DNA from: Bacteroidales bacterium
GTDB lineage: Bacteria > Bacteroidota > Bacteroidia > Bacteroidales > UBA932
Assembly (NCBI GenBank): GCA_017476575.1
Contig: JAFUZO010000008.1
Coordinates: forward strand, 34,260 to 98,259
Direction of reading: 5' to 3'
Length of the DNA: 64,000 nucleotides
Each line of letters starts with the position of its first letter. Positions within the stretch are counted from its first letter, which is position 1. The notes below the pieces were generated by a model. It was not told the origin of the DNA and searched no databases. It saw only the letters and a program-made list of their open reading frames with translations. Below are positions 43,523 through 53,192 of this stretch, one piece after another. A program made the translations under genes and the position numbers.

Positions 43523-44851
43523 ATGAAGCAACTGTTCCTCTTCCTTGCGGGCCTGCTCGGGTCCGTGCCGGCCTGGTCGCAGGATTTCGACCGGGATTTC
43601 GAAGACGCGACCCTCCGGCTGGACTATGTACTGTGCGGGGATGCGCACCATCAGGCCATCTATTTCCAGCAGGCGTACCGGACCTCGCGGTGGGCGGGGC
43701 GCCGCTCGAACCTGTCGGAACCGCTCCTTGCCGGGAACGGCCAGGTCCGCGTCCTGGACCCGGAGACCGGCGCCGCCCTGTATGCCAACTCGTTCTCCAC
43801 CTTGTTCCAGGAGTGGCAGTCCTACGAGGAGGCTTCCCGAGTGCAGCGGGCCTTCGAGAACTGCTTCCAGGTGCCCTTCCCCAGGCGGCCGGTGGACATC
43901 GAACTCTACCTGACCGATGTCCACGGAGAGGTGACCGCGCGGCTGCGGCACCGCATCGACCCCTCGGACATCCTGGTCCGGAAGGTCCATGACAACGGCC
44001 TGTCCCGGGCGGTGCTCTGGCAGGGCGGGGGACTGGACCGCTCCGTCGACATCGCCATCCTGGCCGAGGGCTACGCCGAGGCGGACAAGGCGCAGTTCTA
44101 CGCCGATGCCCGGCGGGCTGTCCGCGCGCTCCTGGGCCATGAGCCCTTCCGGAGCCGGCAGGACCGCTTCAACTTCACCGCCGTCTTCGCCCCCTCGCAG
44201 GATTCCGGCGTCAGCGTCCCGCACGAGGATGCGTGGCGCAACACGGTGGCATCCAGCCACTTCGATACGTTCTACTCCGAGCGCTACCTGACGACCTCCT
44301 CGATGCGCAAGGTCTACGACGCACTCGGCACCATCCCGTTCGAGCACATCATCGTCCTGGCGAACACCGCCATCTACGGGGGCGGCGGCATCTACAACTC
44401 CGTCACCATCATGAACAGCGGCCACCCGACCTTCGATGCCGTACTGGTCCATGAATTCGGCCATGCCTTCGGAGGCCTCGGCGACGAGTATTTCTACGAC
44501 GACATGTATTCCTCCATGTATCCCTCCGACACGGAGCCGTGGGAACCGAACCTTACGACCCTCAAGGATTTCGACGTCAAGTGGAAGGATATGCTCCCTG
44601 TCGGGACGGCCGTCCCTACGCCGGTCGACGACCTGGAAAAGCAGGATGTCCGGCGGGTCTGGAACACCTTCACTCCGGCGCAGAAGGCGCAGTTGAACCT
44701 CAAGGTCGGTGTCTATGAGGGCGGCGGCTACCAATCCCGAGGTGTCTACCGGCCGGTCCAGGAGTGCCGCATGAAGATCAACGAATGCGAGGAATTCTGC
44801 CCGGTCTGCTCGCGCGCGATTACCCGCATGATCGGATATTACACGGAGTAA
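43523..44851 (+). CDS. M64-family metallopeptidase (IgA-peptidase-like)
   Basis: 442 residues from MKQLFLFLAGLLGSVPAWSQ (signal peptide, no lipobox). In-frame Mets at 43505 and 43511 are possible but overlap the promoter box. The N-terminal beta domain (about 20-150) resembles the M64 N-terminal domain. The catalytic domain has LAEGYAEADKAQFYADA and the zinc motif HEFGHAFGGLGDEY (His 310, Glu 311, His 314, Asp 321), followed by Cys-rich ECRMKINECEEFCPVC. M64 includes a Clostridium ramosum IgA-degrading enzyme; many bacterial members act on host glycoproteins. A role in stripping protein backbone from glycoprotein ligands of this locus is inferred. Confidence 0.88.
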   Translation: MKQLFLFLAGLLGSVPAWSQDFDRDFEDATLRLDYVLCGDAHHQAIYFQQAYRTSRWAGRRSNLSEPLLAGNGQVRVLDPETGAALYANSFSTLFQEWQSYEEASRVQRAFENCFQVPFPRRPVDIELYLTDVHGEVTARLRHRIDPSDILVRKVHDNGLSRAVLWQGGGLDRSVDIAILAEGYAEADKAQFYADARRAVRALLGHEPFRSRQDRFNFTAVFAPSQDSGVSVPHEDAWRNTVASSHFDTFYSERYLTTSSMRKVYDALGTIPFEHIIVLANTAIYGGGGIYNSVTIMNSGHPTFDAVLVHEFGHAFGGLGDEYFYDDMYSSMYPSDTEPWEPNLTTLKDFDVKWKDMLPVGTAVPTPVDDLEKQDVRRVWNTFTPAQKAQLNLKVGVYEGGGYQSRGVYRPVQECRMKINECEEFCPVCSRAITRMIGYYTE

Positions 44852-44923
44852 ACAAAATTTTTTCATTTTTTTGACTACCCGTTTCCGCTTTTCGCCTGTC
44901 TTTAGGTTTTACGACTGACCACT

Positions 44924-46699
44924 ATGGATAATGCGAAAAGAGGGTTCCTGGTCCTGTCGCTTCTCGCCGCAGCCGCCTGCGGCCGGGAGGCGGACGGATA
45001 TATATTTGAAGATGTCCCCTTCAGCGTCATCCCGCAGCCGGCTTCCGTCACCCTCGGGGACGGATGGTTCGAACTGACGGGCGCTGACTTCTATGTCGAC
45101 CCGGCCTTCGGTGACGCGGGCGTGGAGGTGGCCCGCGGCCTGGCGGACCGGCTCTGCGAAGTCTCGTACCTGCGGAGCCGGGTGAAGGTCGGCACGCCCC
45201 GCCGTCCGGCCGTCCGCCTGGTATCCGGCACGGTGACGGCATCGCCCGACTCCTACCGCCTCACCGTCGATTCCACCGGCGTCACCGTCACGGCCTCGAC
45301 CCGCAGCGGCCTCCTGAATGCCGTCCAGACCTTGGCCCAGATGCTCCCCGCCTCCTTCTTCGACCGCGACACCCGCGGACAGCGCTACCGCATCCCCTAT
45401 GCCGTCATCGAGGACAGTCCCCGCTTCGCCTACCGGGGTGTGCTCATCGACGTGGGCCGCCACTTCTATTCCGCCGGGGAGATCAAGCGCTGTCTCGACG
45501 TCATGGCCCTCTACAAGGTCAACCGCTTCCACTGGCACCTCTCCGAGGACCAGGGCTGGCGCATCGAAATCAAGAAATATCCCCGCCTGACCGAGGTCGG
45601 TTCCTTCCGCCGGGAGACCCAGGTCGCCCACTGGCGCGACAGCCTCGACCACCGGGAGCACAGGGGCTTCTACACCCAGGACGAGATCCGCGACGTGGTG
45701 GCCTACGCCGGCGCCCGCGGCATCACCGTCATCCCCGAGATCGACCTGCCCGGCCACATGATGTCCGCCCTCGCCGCCTATCCGGAACTCGGCTGCACCG
45801 GCGGTCCCTACGAGGTGGCGACCACCTGGGGCGTCAAGCCCGACGTCCTCTGCGCCGGCCAGGAGGCGACCTTCACCTTCCTCGAAGACGTGCTCACCGA
45901 GGTGCTGGACCTCTTCCCCTCGGAATACATCAACATCGGCGGCGACGAATGCCCGAAGGTCCGCTGGAAGGAATGTCCGCGCTGCCAGGCCCGCATCCGG
46001 GAACTCGGCCTCGCCGACCGGGATGGCCACACGGCCGAGCAGTACCTCCAGAGTTACGTGACGAACCGTATCCAGAAGTTCCTCGCTGCCCGGGGCCGCC
46101 GGATCATCGGCTGGGAGGAAATCCTGGAAGGCGACCTGGACGAAGGCGCCACCATCATGTCCTGGCGCGGCATCGAGCCCGGCATCCGGGCCGCCGCCCG
46201 GGGCTTCGACGCCATCATGGCCCCCAACTACTACATGTACATCGACCGCTACCAGACCGAGGAGTGGGACCGCGAGCCGGTGTCCATCGGTGCCTGCCTT
46301 CCGGTGGAACTGCTCTACTCCTACGAGCCCTGCGAAGGCGTGGCCGAAGGGGCGGAGGACCACATCATCGGCGTGCAGGCCAACCTCTGGACCGAGTTCA
46401 TCGGCAGCGACGACTACCTCGAATACATGCTCCTGCCCCGTCTCGCCGCCCTCGCCGAAGTGCAGTGGGAGGCCGTCGGCGCCCGCGACTGGGACCGCTT
46501 CCGGGCCGCCCTCGACCACAGCGCCGCCATCTACGAGGCGATGGGCTACCCTTACGGGAAGCATGTCTGGGGCATCGCCGGCATGCCGGGCGAGGAGCAT
46601 CCCGCCCGCACCCCGGAGGAACTGGAGGAATACCTGAAGGTCCGCAAGGGTCCTTGGGCGATGTCCTATGAAGAAGGAAAGAATTTGATTATCAAATAG
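44924..46699 (+). CDS. GH20 beta-N-acetylhexosaminidase lipoprotein
   Basis: 591 residues; lipoprotein signal with Cys 19 (LLAAAACGRE). The N-terminal GH20b domain is at about 35-155 and the TIM barrel from about 165: AYRGVLIDVGRHFY, RFHWHLSEDQGWRIEIK, PEIDLPGHM, and the catalytic pair in NIGGDECPK (Asp 341, Glu 342), then NLWTEFI. It removes terminal beta-GlcNAc or beta-GalNAc by substrate-assisted catalysis. It lies 72 nt after the M64 gene and 4 nt before a GH109 gene, consistent with trimming of O-glycans or similar structures. Confidence 0.95.
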   Translation: MDNAKRGFLVLSLLAAAACGREADGYIFEDVPFSVIPQPASVTLGDGWFELTGADFYVDPAFGDAGVEVARGLADRLCEVSYLRSRVKVGTPRRPAVRLVSGTVTASPDSYRLTVDSTGVTVTASTRSGLLNAVQTLAQMLPASFFDRDTRGQRYRIPYAVIEDSPRFAYRGVLIDVGRHFYSAGEIKRCLDVMALYKVNRFHWHLSEDQGWRIEIKKYPRLTEVGSFRRETQVAHWRDSLDHREHRGFYTQDEIRDVVAYAGARGITVIPEIDLPGHMMSALAAYPELGCTGGPYEVATTWGVKPDVLCAGQEATFTFLEDVLTEVLDLFPSEYINIGGDECPKVRWKECPRCQARIRELGLADRDGHTAEQYLQSYVTNRIQKFLAARGRRIIGWEEILEGDLDEGATIMSWRGIEPGIRAAARGFDAIMAPNYYMYIDRYQTEEWDREPVSIGACLPVELLYSYEPCEGVAEGAEDHIIGVQANLWTEFIGSDDYLEYMLLPRLAALAEVQWEAVGARDWDRFRAALDHSAAIYEAMGYPYGKHVWGIAGMPGEEHPARTPEELEEYLKVRKGPWAMSYEEGKNLIIK

Positions 46700-46703
46700 A
46701 ACC

Positions 46704-48134
46704 ATGCGTCAATCAACCATCGGCAGGATTGCCTGCCTCGCCAGTGCGGCTGCCTTGCTCGCAGCCTGTTGCGGCCCCCGGGAAGTGAGAGTCATCCGGA
46801 CGGAGGTCCCCGCCCGCCCCGCCGGACAGGAGGATGTCATCGGCCTCAGGACCGACCCCATCGACACGGTCCGCGTCGGCTTCGTCGGCCTCGGCGCCCG
46901 CGGCTCCTTCGCCGTCTACCGCTATACCAACGTGCCCTGGACCCGTCTGGTCGCCCTCTGCGATGTCCTCCCCGAGAAGGTCGAGCGCTCGAAGGCCTAC
47001 CTCCTCGAAGAGGGCTTCCCCGAGCCGGCCACCTACACCGGCCTGGAGGGCTACAAGGCGATGTGCGAACGGGACGACATCGACCTCGTGTACATCTGTA
47101 CCGACTGGGCGCACCACACCCCGGTCGCCCTCTACGCGATGGAGCACGGCAAGCATGTCGCCATCGAGGTGCCCGCCGCGACCTCCCTCGATGAGTGCTG
47201 GGCCCTCGTCAACACCGCCGAGCGCACCCGCCGCCACTGCATGATGCTGGAGAACTGCTGCTACGACTTCTTCGAACTGGCCTCCCTCCAGATGGCCCGC
47301 GAGGGTGTCCTGGGCGAGATCCTCCATGCTGAAGGCTCCTACCTGCACAACCTCAGCGACTATTGGAACGACTACTGGGAGAACTGGCGCCTGGACTTCA
47401 ACTACCGCCACCGCGGCGACGTCTATCCGACCCACGGCCTCGGCCCCATTGCCCAGGCCCTCGACATCCACCGCGGCGACCGCTTCAAGACCCTCGTCGC
47501 TGTGGACACCAAGTCGGTCAACGGCCAGGCCTCCTTCGAGCAGAAGAAGGCGGAAGGTACGTATTTCCAGGATGAAGAGGCCGGGGCGTTCCGCAACGGC
47601 GACCTCACCTGCACCCTCATCCGCACCGAGAACGGCAAGTCGGTCCTCGTCGAGCACGACGTCCTCACCCCGCGCCCGTACAACCGGATGTACCAGCTGG
47701 TCGGCACCCTCGGCTATGCGGCCAAGTACCCGGTCGAGCAGTATTCCCTCCGCCAGCAGCAACTGGATGCCGCGGGCATCGCATACACTATCGAGAACCA
47801 GCATGCGGCCCTGCCCGACCAGGTGGCGGCGCAGCTCCAGGCAAAGTACCCGAACCCGATCCTCAGCGCCGAACTCGAGGACAAGGCCAAGGAGGTCGGC
47901 GGCCACGGCGGCATGGACTACCTGATGGACTACCGCCTCATCTACTGCCTCCACTACGGCCTCCCGCTGGACATGGATGTCTATGACCTGGCGGAATGGT
48001 GCTGCCTCGGTCCCCTCGGCGCCCTGTCGATGGACAACGGCTGCGCCCCGGTCGAGGTGCCGGATTTCACCCGCGGCGGCTGGCAGAAGACCGACGGTTT
48101 CAAGTATGCCTTCGCCGACGGGACCATGCGTTAA
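46704..48134 (+). CDS. GH109 alpha-N-acetylgalactosaminidase (Gfo/Idh/MocA fold) lipoprotein
   Basis: 476 residues; lipoprotein-like signal (ASAAALLAACCG, Cys 22 or 23), not the Tat signal seen in many GH109 proteins. A Rossmann NAD-binding motif GFVGLGARG (59-67) is followed by CTDWAHHTPVALYAMEHGKHVAIEVPAA, MLENCCYDFFELA and THGLGPIAQALDIHRGDRF, all typical of GH109. The enzyme uses bound NAD+ to cleave alpha-GalNAc, as in blood group A and mucin Tn structures. A plain sugar dehydrogenase is less likely given the export signal and neighbours. Confidence 0.88.
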   Translation: MRQSTIGRIACLASAAALLAACCGPREVRVIRTEVPARPAGQEDVIGLRTDPIDTVRVGFVGLGARGSFAVYRYTNVPWTRLVALCDVLPEKVERSKAYLLEEGFPEPATYTGLEGYKAMCERDDIDLVYICTDWAHHTPVALYAMEHGKHVAIEVPAATSLDECWALVNTAERTRRHCMMLENCCYDFFELASLQMAREGVLGEILHAEGSYLHNLSDYWNDYWENWRLDFNYRHRGDVYPTHGLGPIAQALDIHRGDRFKTLVAVDTKSVNGQASFEQKKAEGTYFQDEEAGAFRNGDLTCTLIRTENGKSVLVEHDVLTPRPYNRMYQLVGTLGYAAKYPVEQYSLRQQQLDAAGIAYTIENQHAALPDQVAAQLQAKYPNPILSAELEDKAKEVGGHGGMDYLMDYRLIYCLHYGLPLDMDVYDLAEWCCLGPLGALSMDNGCAPVEVPDFTRGGWQKTDGFKYAFADGTMR

Positions 48135-48155
48135 AAAACCAAGGAACAAATAGAT

Positions 48156-49031
48156 ATGAAAAAGAATGTGACTTTGATGGCTGCGGCCCTGGTGATGGGC
48201 CTGGCCGCCGCGGTCTCCTGCGGAAAGGATGACAACAACAACACCAACAACAATGGAAATAACGGCGGTGGTGAAACCACGAAAGAGTTCACCGGTGTCA
48301 AGATCGACGGCCAGTTCAGCGACTGGGACGCCTTGACGGCGGAGACGGCGACCGACAAGGCCGTGTGCACTTTCCTCGGCCCGGACAACACCCATAAGGC
48401 CATCCGTGCCCTGAAAGGCTGGTCCGACGAGATGAACATTTATTTCTACGCCGAAATCTCCCTTGAATACATCCAGGTTTCCGAGACGGCCCACGAGGGA
48501 GGCAACTCCAACGACGGCCACGGCGACTCCTCGCCTGGTCCCTTCCGGATCTATTTCGATGCCGACGGCAACCCTGCTACCGGATTCTACACCCATGCTG
48601 ACGGCGAAGGCAACCCGTATATTCCGGAACTCGGCCTGGAGAACGGCTTCGAACTCTATCTGTTCGTCGATGCCAAGGACGGCAAGTGCAAGTTGGGTTG
48701 GTCGCAGCGTGTCCGTGCCCCGCGCCTGACGGCGAGCGGGGAACCGTATGCCTGCGAAGGCGACTACTACCAGCAGGGAAGCTGGTCCAGCCTCAAGGAT
48801 CCGGCAGGCGGATGGGACTATCCGGACGGTGACAATATCACCCCGCGCCCGGAGAACTTCGCCTCGGCCGTGGCCAGCGGTGTCGCCCGCATCGAGTTCG
48901 CCGTGGAGAAGAGCGTCATCACCAACCTCGGCAAGGACAAGGTCGCCTTCGGCGCCATGCACGACAACGGTTCCCAGAAGGCCAGTTGGCGTTTCAGCGG
49001 CCTTCTCGGACCCCTCACCATGAAACTGTAG
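48156..49031 (+). CDS. Lipoprotein with CBM9/DOMON-like domain
   Basis: 291 residues; lipoprotein signal with Cys 22 (LAAAVSCGKDDNN), then an Asn/Gly-rich linker (about 25-42). The folded part starts KIDGQFSDWDAL, and a similar IDGKFDDW start is found in the C-terminal domain of the protein at 62154. Other features are NIYFYAEIS, FRIYFDADGNPATGFY and a C-terminal FGAMHDNGSQKASWRF. I take it to be a carbohydrate-binding-like surface protein; no enzyme motif is visible. Upstream bases AAGGAA give a possible ribosome site. Confidence 0.75.
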   Translation: MKKNVTLMAAALVMGLAAAVSCGKDDNNNTNNNGNNGGGETTKEFTGVKIDGQFSDWDALTAETATDKAVCTFLGPDNTHKAIRALKGWSDEMNIYFYAEISLEYIQVSETAHEGGNSNDGHGDSSPGPFRIYFDADGNPATGFYTHADGEGNPYIPELGLENGFELYLFVDAKDGKCKLGWSQRVRAPRLTASGEPYACEGDYYQQGSWSSLKDPAGGWDYPDGDNITPRPENFASAVASGVARIEFAVEKSVITNLGKDKVAFGAMHDNGSQKASWRFSGLLGPLTMKL

Positions 49032-49032
49032 C

Positions 49033-50427
49033 ATGTACTGGAACCACCTGCTTCCGTATGTCGCCTGTTGCGGCCTCCTGGCCGCGGCAGGCGCGTGCGG
49101 CAAGTCCGCTCCCGAGGCCGGGGATCCCCCCGGCGAGGTGACCTACACCTATGACGACACCTACTTCATCAACCCCGAGAAGGGCATGTACCTCACCAAC
49201 GTCTACTATTTCCGGGACGGGAACGTCCCCGAAGCCGTCCCGGTCGACTACATGCGCTCCTTCCGGGCGAAGAACATGAGCCTGAGCTTCTCGCAGTTCT
49301 ACCTCATGGACTTCATGGAAAAGGAGTTGTCGGATGCGGTGCTCGCCACCATCCGGGACGACTTCGCCCGCCACCGGGATGCAGGTCTCAAGACGATTGT
49401 CCGGTTCTGCTATACCTATACCGGCACCGAGAGCGACGAGCCCAAGGAGCCCGAGGTGGACCTGGTCCTGCGGCACATCGCCCAGGTCAAGCCCCTCCTG
49501 CAGGAGTACGCCGACATCATCTACGTCCTCCAGGCGGGATTCATCGGCTCCTGGGGCGAATGGTCCTTCACCACCCATTTCGGCGACGATGCCGACCGGA
49601 CCCGCGTGATAGAGGCCCTGCTCGATGCCCTGCCGCCGACCCGCCAGGTCGCCCTCCGCACCCCGTCCTTCAAGACCCGGGTGCTCGGCACCAAGCTGCG
49701 CGACTCCGTCACGGTGGCGACGGCCTTCGACGGCTCCGCCAATTCCCGCATCGGCGGCCATAACGACTGTTTCCTCGCCAGCGGGAACGACGCCGGCACC
49801 TACCTTACCAATGTCGACCGTGCACTCTGGCGGGCTGACACCAAGTACACCATCATGGGCGGGGAGACCTGCCTCCCCGACCCGGACTACTGCAACTGCG
49901 AGAACGCCTACGACAACCTCGTGCGCTACCATTGGTCCTATCTCAATTCGGCCTACAACACCCGCTCGCTCCGCCTCCTGGAGGATGGCGGCTGCCTCGA
50001 AGACGTGTACAGGCGGCTCGGCTACCGGCTCTACCTGGAGAAGGCCGCCTTCACGGGCGACTGGAAGGCCGGCGGGACCATCCGCATGGAAGCCGTCATG
50101 TGCAACGGCGGTTTCGCCTCCCTGATGAATCCCCGGCGGATGGAACTGGTGGTCGACAACCCGGAGGACCCCGGCGACATCGCCGTCATCCCGCTGGAGA
50201 CGGACCCGCGCCGTTGGCAGGGCGGCAGCAGGAACCTCTGGGTAGAGACCTTCACCCTGCCCGCCGGGTTGCGGCCGCGAACGCAGTACCGTCTCTACCT
50301 CAACCTCCCGGATCCGGCCGAGACCTTGTACGGTCGGCCTGAATTCAGCGTCCGCCTCGCCAACACCGGCATGTGGGATGCAGAGCGGGGCTACAACCTG
50401 ATCGACACTTTTACCACACAACCATGA
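49033..50427 (+). CDS. DUF4874/DUF4832 lipoprotein
   Basis: 464 residues; signal MYWNHLLPYVACCGLLAAAG with likely lipid Cys 22. The DUF4874-type domain (about 40-300) begins NPEKGMYLTNVYYF and shows a barrel-like pattern with SFSQFYLMDF, IVRFCYTY, and FIGSWGEWSF (Glu 176). The C-terminal DUF4832-type domain (about 305-460) is beta-rich with LEKAAFTGDWKAGGTI. A paralogue lies at 55541. No activity is assigned to these domains that I know of. The conserved Glu in the G-x-W/Y-G-E motif would suit a hydrolase, but that is only a guess. Confidence 0.8.
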   Translation: MYWNHLLPYVACCGLLAAAGACGKSAPEAGDPPGEVTYTYDDTYFINPEKGMYLTNVYYFRDGNVPEAVPVDYMRSFRAKNMSLSFSQFYLMDFMEKELSDAVLATIRDDFARHRDAGLKTIVRFCYTYTGTESDEPKEPEVDLVLRHIAQVKPLLQEYADIIYVLQAGFIGSWGEWSFTTHFGDDADRTRVIEALLDALPPTRQVALRTPSFKTRVLGTKLRDSVTVATAFDGSANSRIGGHNDCFLASGNDAGTYLTNVDRALWRADTKYTIMGGETCLPDPDYCNCENAYDNLVRYHWSYLNSAYNTRSLRLLEDGGCLEDVYRRLGYRLYLEKAAFTGDWKAGGTIRMEAVMCNGGFASLMNPRRMELVVDNPEDPGDIAVIPLETDPRRWQGGSRNLWVETFTLPAGLRPRTQYRLYLNLPDPAETLYGRPEFSVRLANTGMWDAERGYNLIDTFTTQP

Positions 50428-50567
50428 AGAAGAAAGAATACCTGATACCGACCCTGCGGTATGTACAAACCCATGTAGACAAGAATTTCCTCGCCTCGAA
50501 CCCTCTCTCCGGGGATGGATTGCTGGATGACCTGGACGATCCGAAGACGTATGACTGGGAATGGTAA
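50424..50567 (+). CDS. Small peptide (47 aa), MKKK-x-Y-x2-P-x-LR type
   Basis: 47 residues, overlapping the previous stop by 4 nt (ATGA) and ending 13 nt before a fimbrillin-like lipoprotein gene. It starts MKKKEYLIPTLRYV, has NFLAS in the middle and ends DPKTYDWEW. It matches the peptide gene at 21768 in the N-terminal pattern, the NF-x-A-S segment and the acidic DW end, although the middles differ. No signal peptide or membrane segment. No named family recognised; function unknown. Confidence 0.7.
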   Translation: MKKKEYLIPTLRYVQTHVDKNFLASNPLSGDGLLDDLDDPKTYDWEW

Positions 50568-50580
50568 GCGGACACTGACT

Positions 50581-53190
50581 ATGAAAAAGTATATCGCCCT
50601 GACGGCGGCCGCTGCCGCCCTGACGCTTTCCTGCACGAAGGAAGCCGAGATGTCCCTGGTCCCGGAGAACGTCGTGACCATCCAGGCCGCGTTCCCGGAG
50701 GAGCCGGACACGAAGACCACCCTCACCAACGACCAGTCGCTCCGCTGGACCCCCGGCGACGAGATTTCCGTCGCCCTGACCGACGGGACGGACTATATCC
50801 TCCGCACCTTCACGACCACTTCCTCTGCGGCGACCGCCACATTCACCGGCACGGTCCCGGACGGGTATACCCTCGCCGACAAGGCCTTCTATCCGGCCGA
50901 CGACCGCCATTACTATGACGGAGAAAAAGTCAAGTTCAACATCCGGCAGGAATACGACGAGACGGGCGGGGCCTCCTGCATCCCGATGGTCGCCACCCGC
51001 GAAGACGGCACCTACCGCTTCAAGGCGGTCGGCGGCGCCATGAAATTCACCTACCTCCTGGCACCCGAGGATATCGACCGGGTGGTCTTCGCCTCTGCCA
51101 TTTCGACCAACGGCCTCTTCCCGGTGGAAAACGGCAAGATGGTCCATGACAAGGTCGAGTTCACCGAGGCCGAGGTCGCGGACGGCTACAAGCTGAACCG
51201 CGGCGATATCACCTATCGTCAGCAGATTGCCGTCTCTGTGGCCCGCGATGCCGCCGGTACGGCGACGGCCTACATTCCCCTGTCTCCCCAGGCCAACTAT
51301 GGTTACAAGCGGGTCACGGTCTTCGCCAAGGACGGTTCGACACTCTTTTCCAAGGACTTCTCTTACGAGACCGAAATCAGGGCGAACCGTGTTTCCGTCC
51401 TGCCTTCCTACCGCTTCCCCCAGGATACGGACGTAGACTTCTCCATGTTCAATTCCCTCAGTGCCCAGGCGGCGGCGACCGGCGAGGATGCCGAGTATGT
51501 CAAGGGTGCCCGCAGCGTCAAGTTCTATGCCGACATCCATAACATCTACGGCTATGTCGAGGTGGATATCGCTACCCTCGGCGCCGCCAACCTCACGAAT
51601 CTGGACAACCTCAACGTCTGGATCGACAACGACGACATCCACGAAGGCGAGGGCGGCGGCTCGGCCCTGAACAACCCGGCAGCCTACGACATCGTCCTCC
51701 GGGGCGTGTCGGCAGCTTCCGGCCGTCCCAAGGCGTGGACGCCCGAATATCGCGTCCTCATGTCCGGCGACAACTTCGGCACCGCCGATGCATCTGTCAT
51801 CGAAGCCGGTTCCGGCGAAGGCCAGGTGCTTTCCGGCGTGTTCAAGTACAAGTTCACCATCGCCCGCGACAAGGTCGGCCTGGCATCGGCCTCTTCCGCC
51901 CGCATCGGCATCAGTTTCGACGCCGGCAGCTTCAAGCTGGGCTCGATGGTCATCCCGCACCGCGGCGGTTACGAAATCTCCCTCCCCGTGCAGAAGGACT
52001 TCTCCCGGTGGGACAGCATCGAGGCCGCGACCGTCACCGGCAACACCCAGTACAACGGCGGCAAGAACCTCGCGACAAAATTCACCTACGACGATACCTA
52101 CCTTTACGGCTACATGGAGATCGACCGCTCCAGTTCAATGACCAGCAACAACTTCAAGTATTTCAATGTCTGGGTCGACAACAACGGTATCAATGAAGGC
52201 AACAAGGGCGGATGGCTCCTGGTGAACTACATGGGCTTCGAGTACATCGTCCGGGGCCAGGCGGGTGAGAACGGTTCTCCCATCGACTGGAAGGACAAGC
52301 ATCTCCGGGTCCCGACCTCTTCCGATTCCTTCGGTTCCCGTGTGCAGTCCGACCTGACGGATACGGAGGCCTTCGGTGAAGGCGAACTGGATCCGGAGAC
52401 CGGTGTCTTCCGCTGGCAGTTCCGCATCCTGCGCTCCCTCGTGGGCATCGACAAGGCCTCGCTGGTCGCCGCCCGGGTGACCACCCCGCGCATCGGCGTC
52501 TCCTTCGATGCCGGCGGCTATGCGGCGGCCGATAAGTCCGGGATGGTCCCGGACCGCGGCGGCTTCGCCGTCCCGATGCTCTCTGCCGATGAGATTCCCG
52601 ACCTGGAGGACATCTACAACTTCGCGAAATGGAACGACGTCGAGGCACTTCCGCTCAACAAGAACAACGAGGGCGGATCGGACACCACGAACCCCAACGC
52701 CGGTTCCTGGTGCAATTTCACGACCCTCAAGATGAAGGTCGACGGCGAGACGTGCTCCCTGTACATGGAGGTGCCTTCCGACAAGATCCAGGACTATGTC
52801 CAGCTCTTCATCGACGGCGATGGTGTCTCTTCCGGCCAGTACGGCTCCGACGTGTGGATGATCCACAGCGGTACCGGAACCGAGACCCTCATCACCGGCC
52901 GCCACAACGGCCTCGGCGACCAGACCTATGCCCCGACCCTCTACAAGTGGGATTCCAAATGGGTGGCGCAGACCGGGGAGGCCCCGGCTACCGGCCACGG
53001 CTGGGTCGACACCGCGAAGAAAGTCTTCAAATATGAGATTTCCTTCACCAAGGCTTCGGCCGGCCTGACTGCCGACACGTTCTGGATCAACGTCCAGTTC
53101 TACGGCAGCGCGACCGGCATGGGCAATACGACGACCGCGTCCCGCAGGGGCTACCGGGTCGATTGGACAACCGGAACGATAACGCAGTAG
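50581..53190 (+). CDS. Fimbrillin-like lipoprotein with three DOMON/CBM9-like repeats
   Basis: 869 residues from MKKYIALTAAAAALTLSCTK (lipid Cys 18, acidic residues soon after); the frame runs upstream through the peptide gene region without a signal. The first 280 residues or so are fimbrillin-like: IQAAFPEEPDTKTTL, LRWTPGDEISVAL, GGAMKFTYLL. Then come three tandem modules at about 285-470, 475-690 and 695-869, opening FSMFNSL, FSRWDSIEA and FAKWNDVEA. Each carries a strand pattern such as YLYGYMEID and, in the first two, NVWIDNDDIHEG / NVWVDNNGINEG, and RIGISFDAG. The modules look like surface binding domains. Confidence 0.8.
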   Translation: MKKYIALTAAAAALTLSCTKEAEMSLVPENVVTIQAAFPEEPDTKTTLTNDQSLRWTPGDEISVALTDGTDYILRTFTTTSSAATATFTGTVPDGYTLADKAFYPADDRHYYDGEKVKFNIRQEYDETGGASCIPMVATREDGTYRFKAVGGAMKFTYLLAPEDIDRVVFASAISTNGLFPVENGKMVHDKVEFTEAEVADGYKLNRGDITYRQQIAVSVARDAAGTATAYIPLSPQANYGYKRVTVFAKDGSTLFSKDFSYETEIRANRVSVLPSYRFPQDTDVDFSMFNSLSAQAAATGEDAEYVKGARSVKFYADIHNIYGYVEVDIATLGAANLTNLDNLNVWIDNDDIHEGEGGGSALNNPAAYDIVLRGVSAASGRPKAWTPEYRVLMSGDNFGTADASVIEAGSGEGQVLSGVFKYKFTIARDKVGLASASSARIGISFDAGSFKLGSMVIPHRGGYEISLPVQKDFSRWDSIEAATVTGNTQYNGGKNLATKFTYDDTYLYGYMEIDRSSSMTSNNFKYFNVWVDNNGINEGNKGGWLLVNYMGFEYIVRGQAGENGSPIDWKDKHLRVPTSSDSFGSRVQSDLTDTEAFGEGELDPETGVFRWQFRILRSLVGIDKASLVAARVTTPRIGVSFDAGGYAAADKSGMVPDRGGFAVPMLSADEIPDLEDIYNFAKWNDVEALPLNKNNEGGSDTTNPNAGSWCNFTTLKMKVDGETCSLYMEVPSDKIQDYVQLFIDGDGVSSGQYGSDVWMIHSGTGTETLITGRHNGLGDQTYAPTLYKWDSKWVAQTGEAPATGHGWVDTAKKVFKYEISFTKASAGLTADTFWINVQFYGSATGMGNTTTASRRGYRVDWTTGTITQ

Positions 53191-53192
53191 GG

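Noticed and set aside
44852..44923. Promoter and terminator candidates between the M64 and GH20 genes
   Set aside because: TAGGTTTT at 44903-44910 is a near -7 box, but the nearest TTG is 29 nt away rather than 19-21. The T-rich run after the M64 stop has no hairpin before it. Left unannotated.
46704..48134. Ordinary sugar dehydrogenase reading of the Gfo/Idh/MocA protein
   Set aside because: The export signal, MLENCC and HGLGPIAQ motifs and position between GH20 and binding lipoproteins favour GH109.
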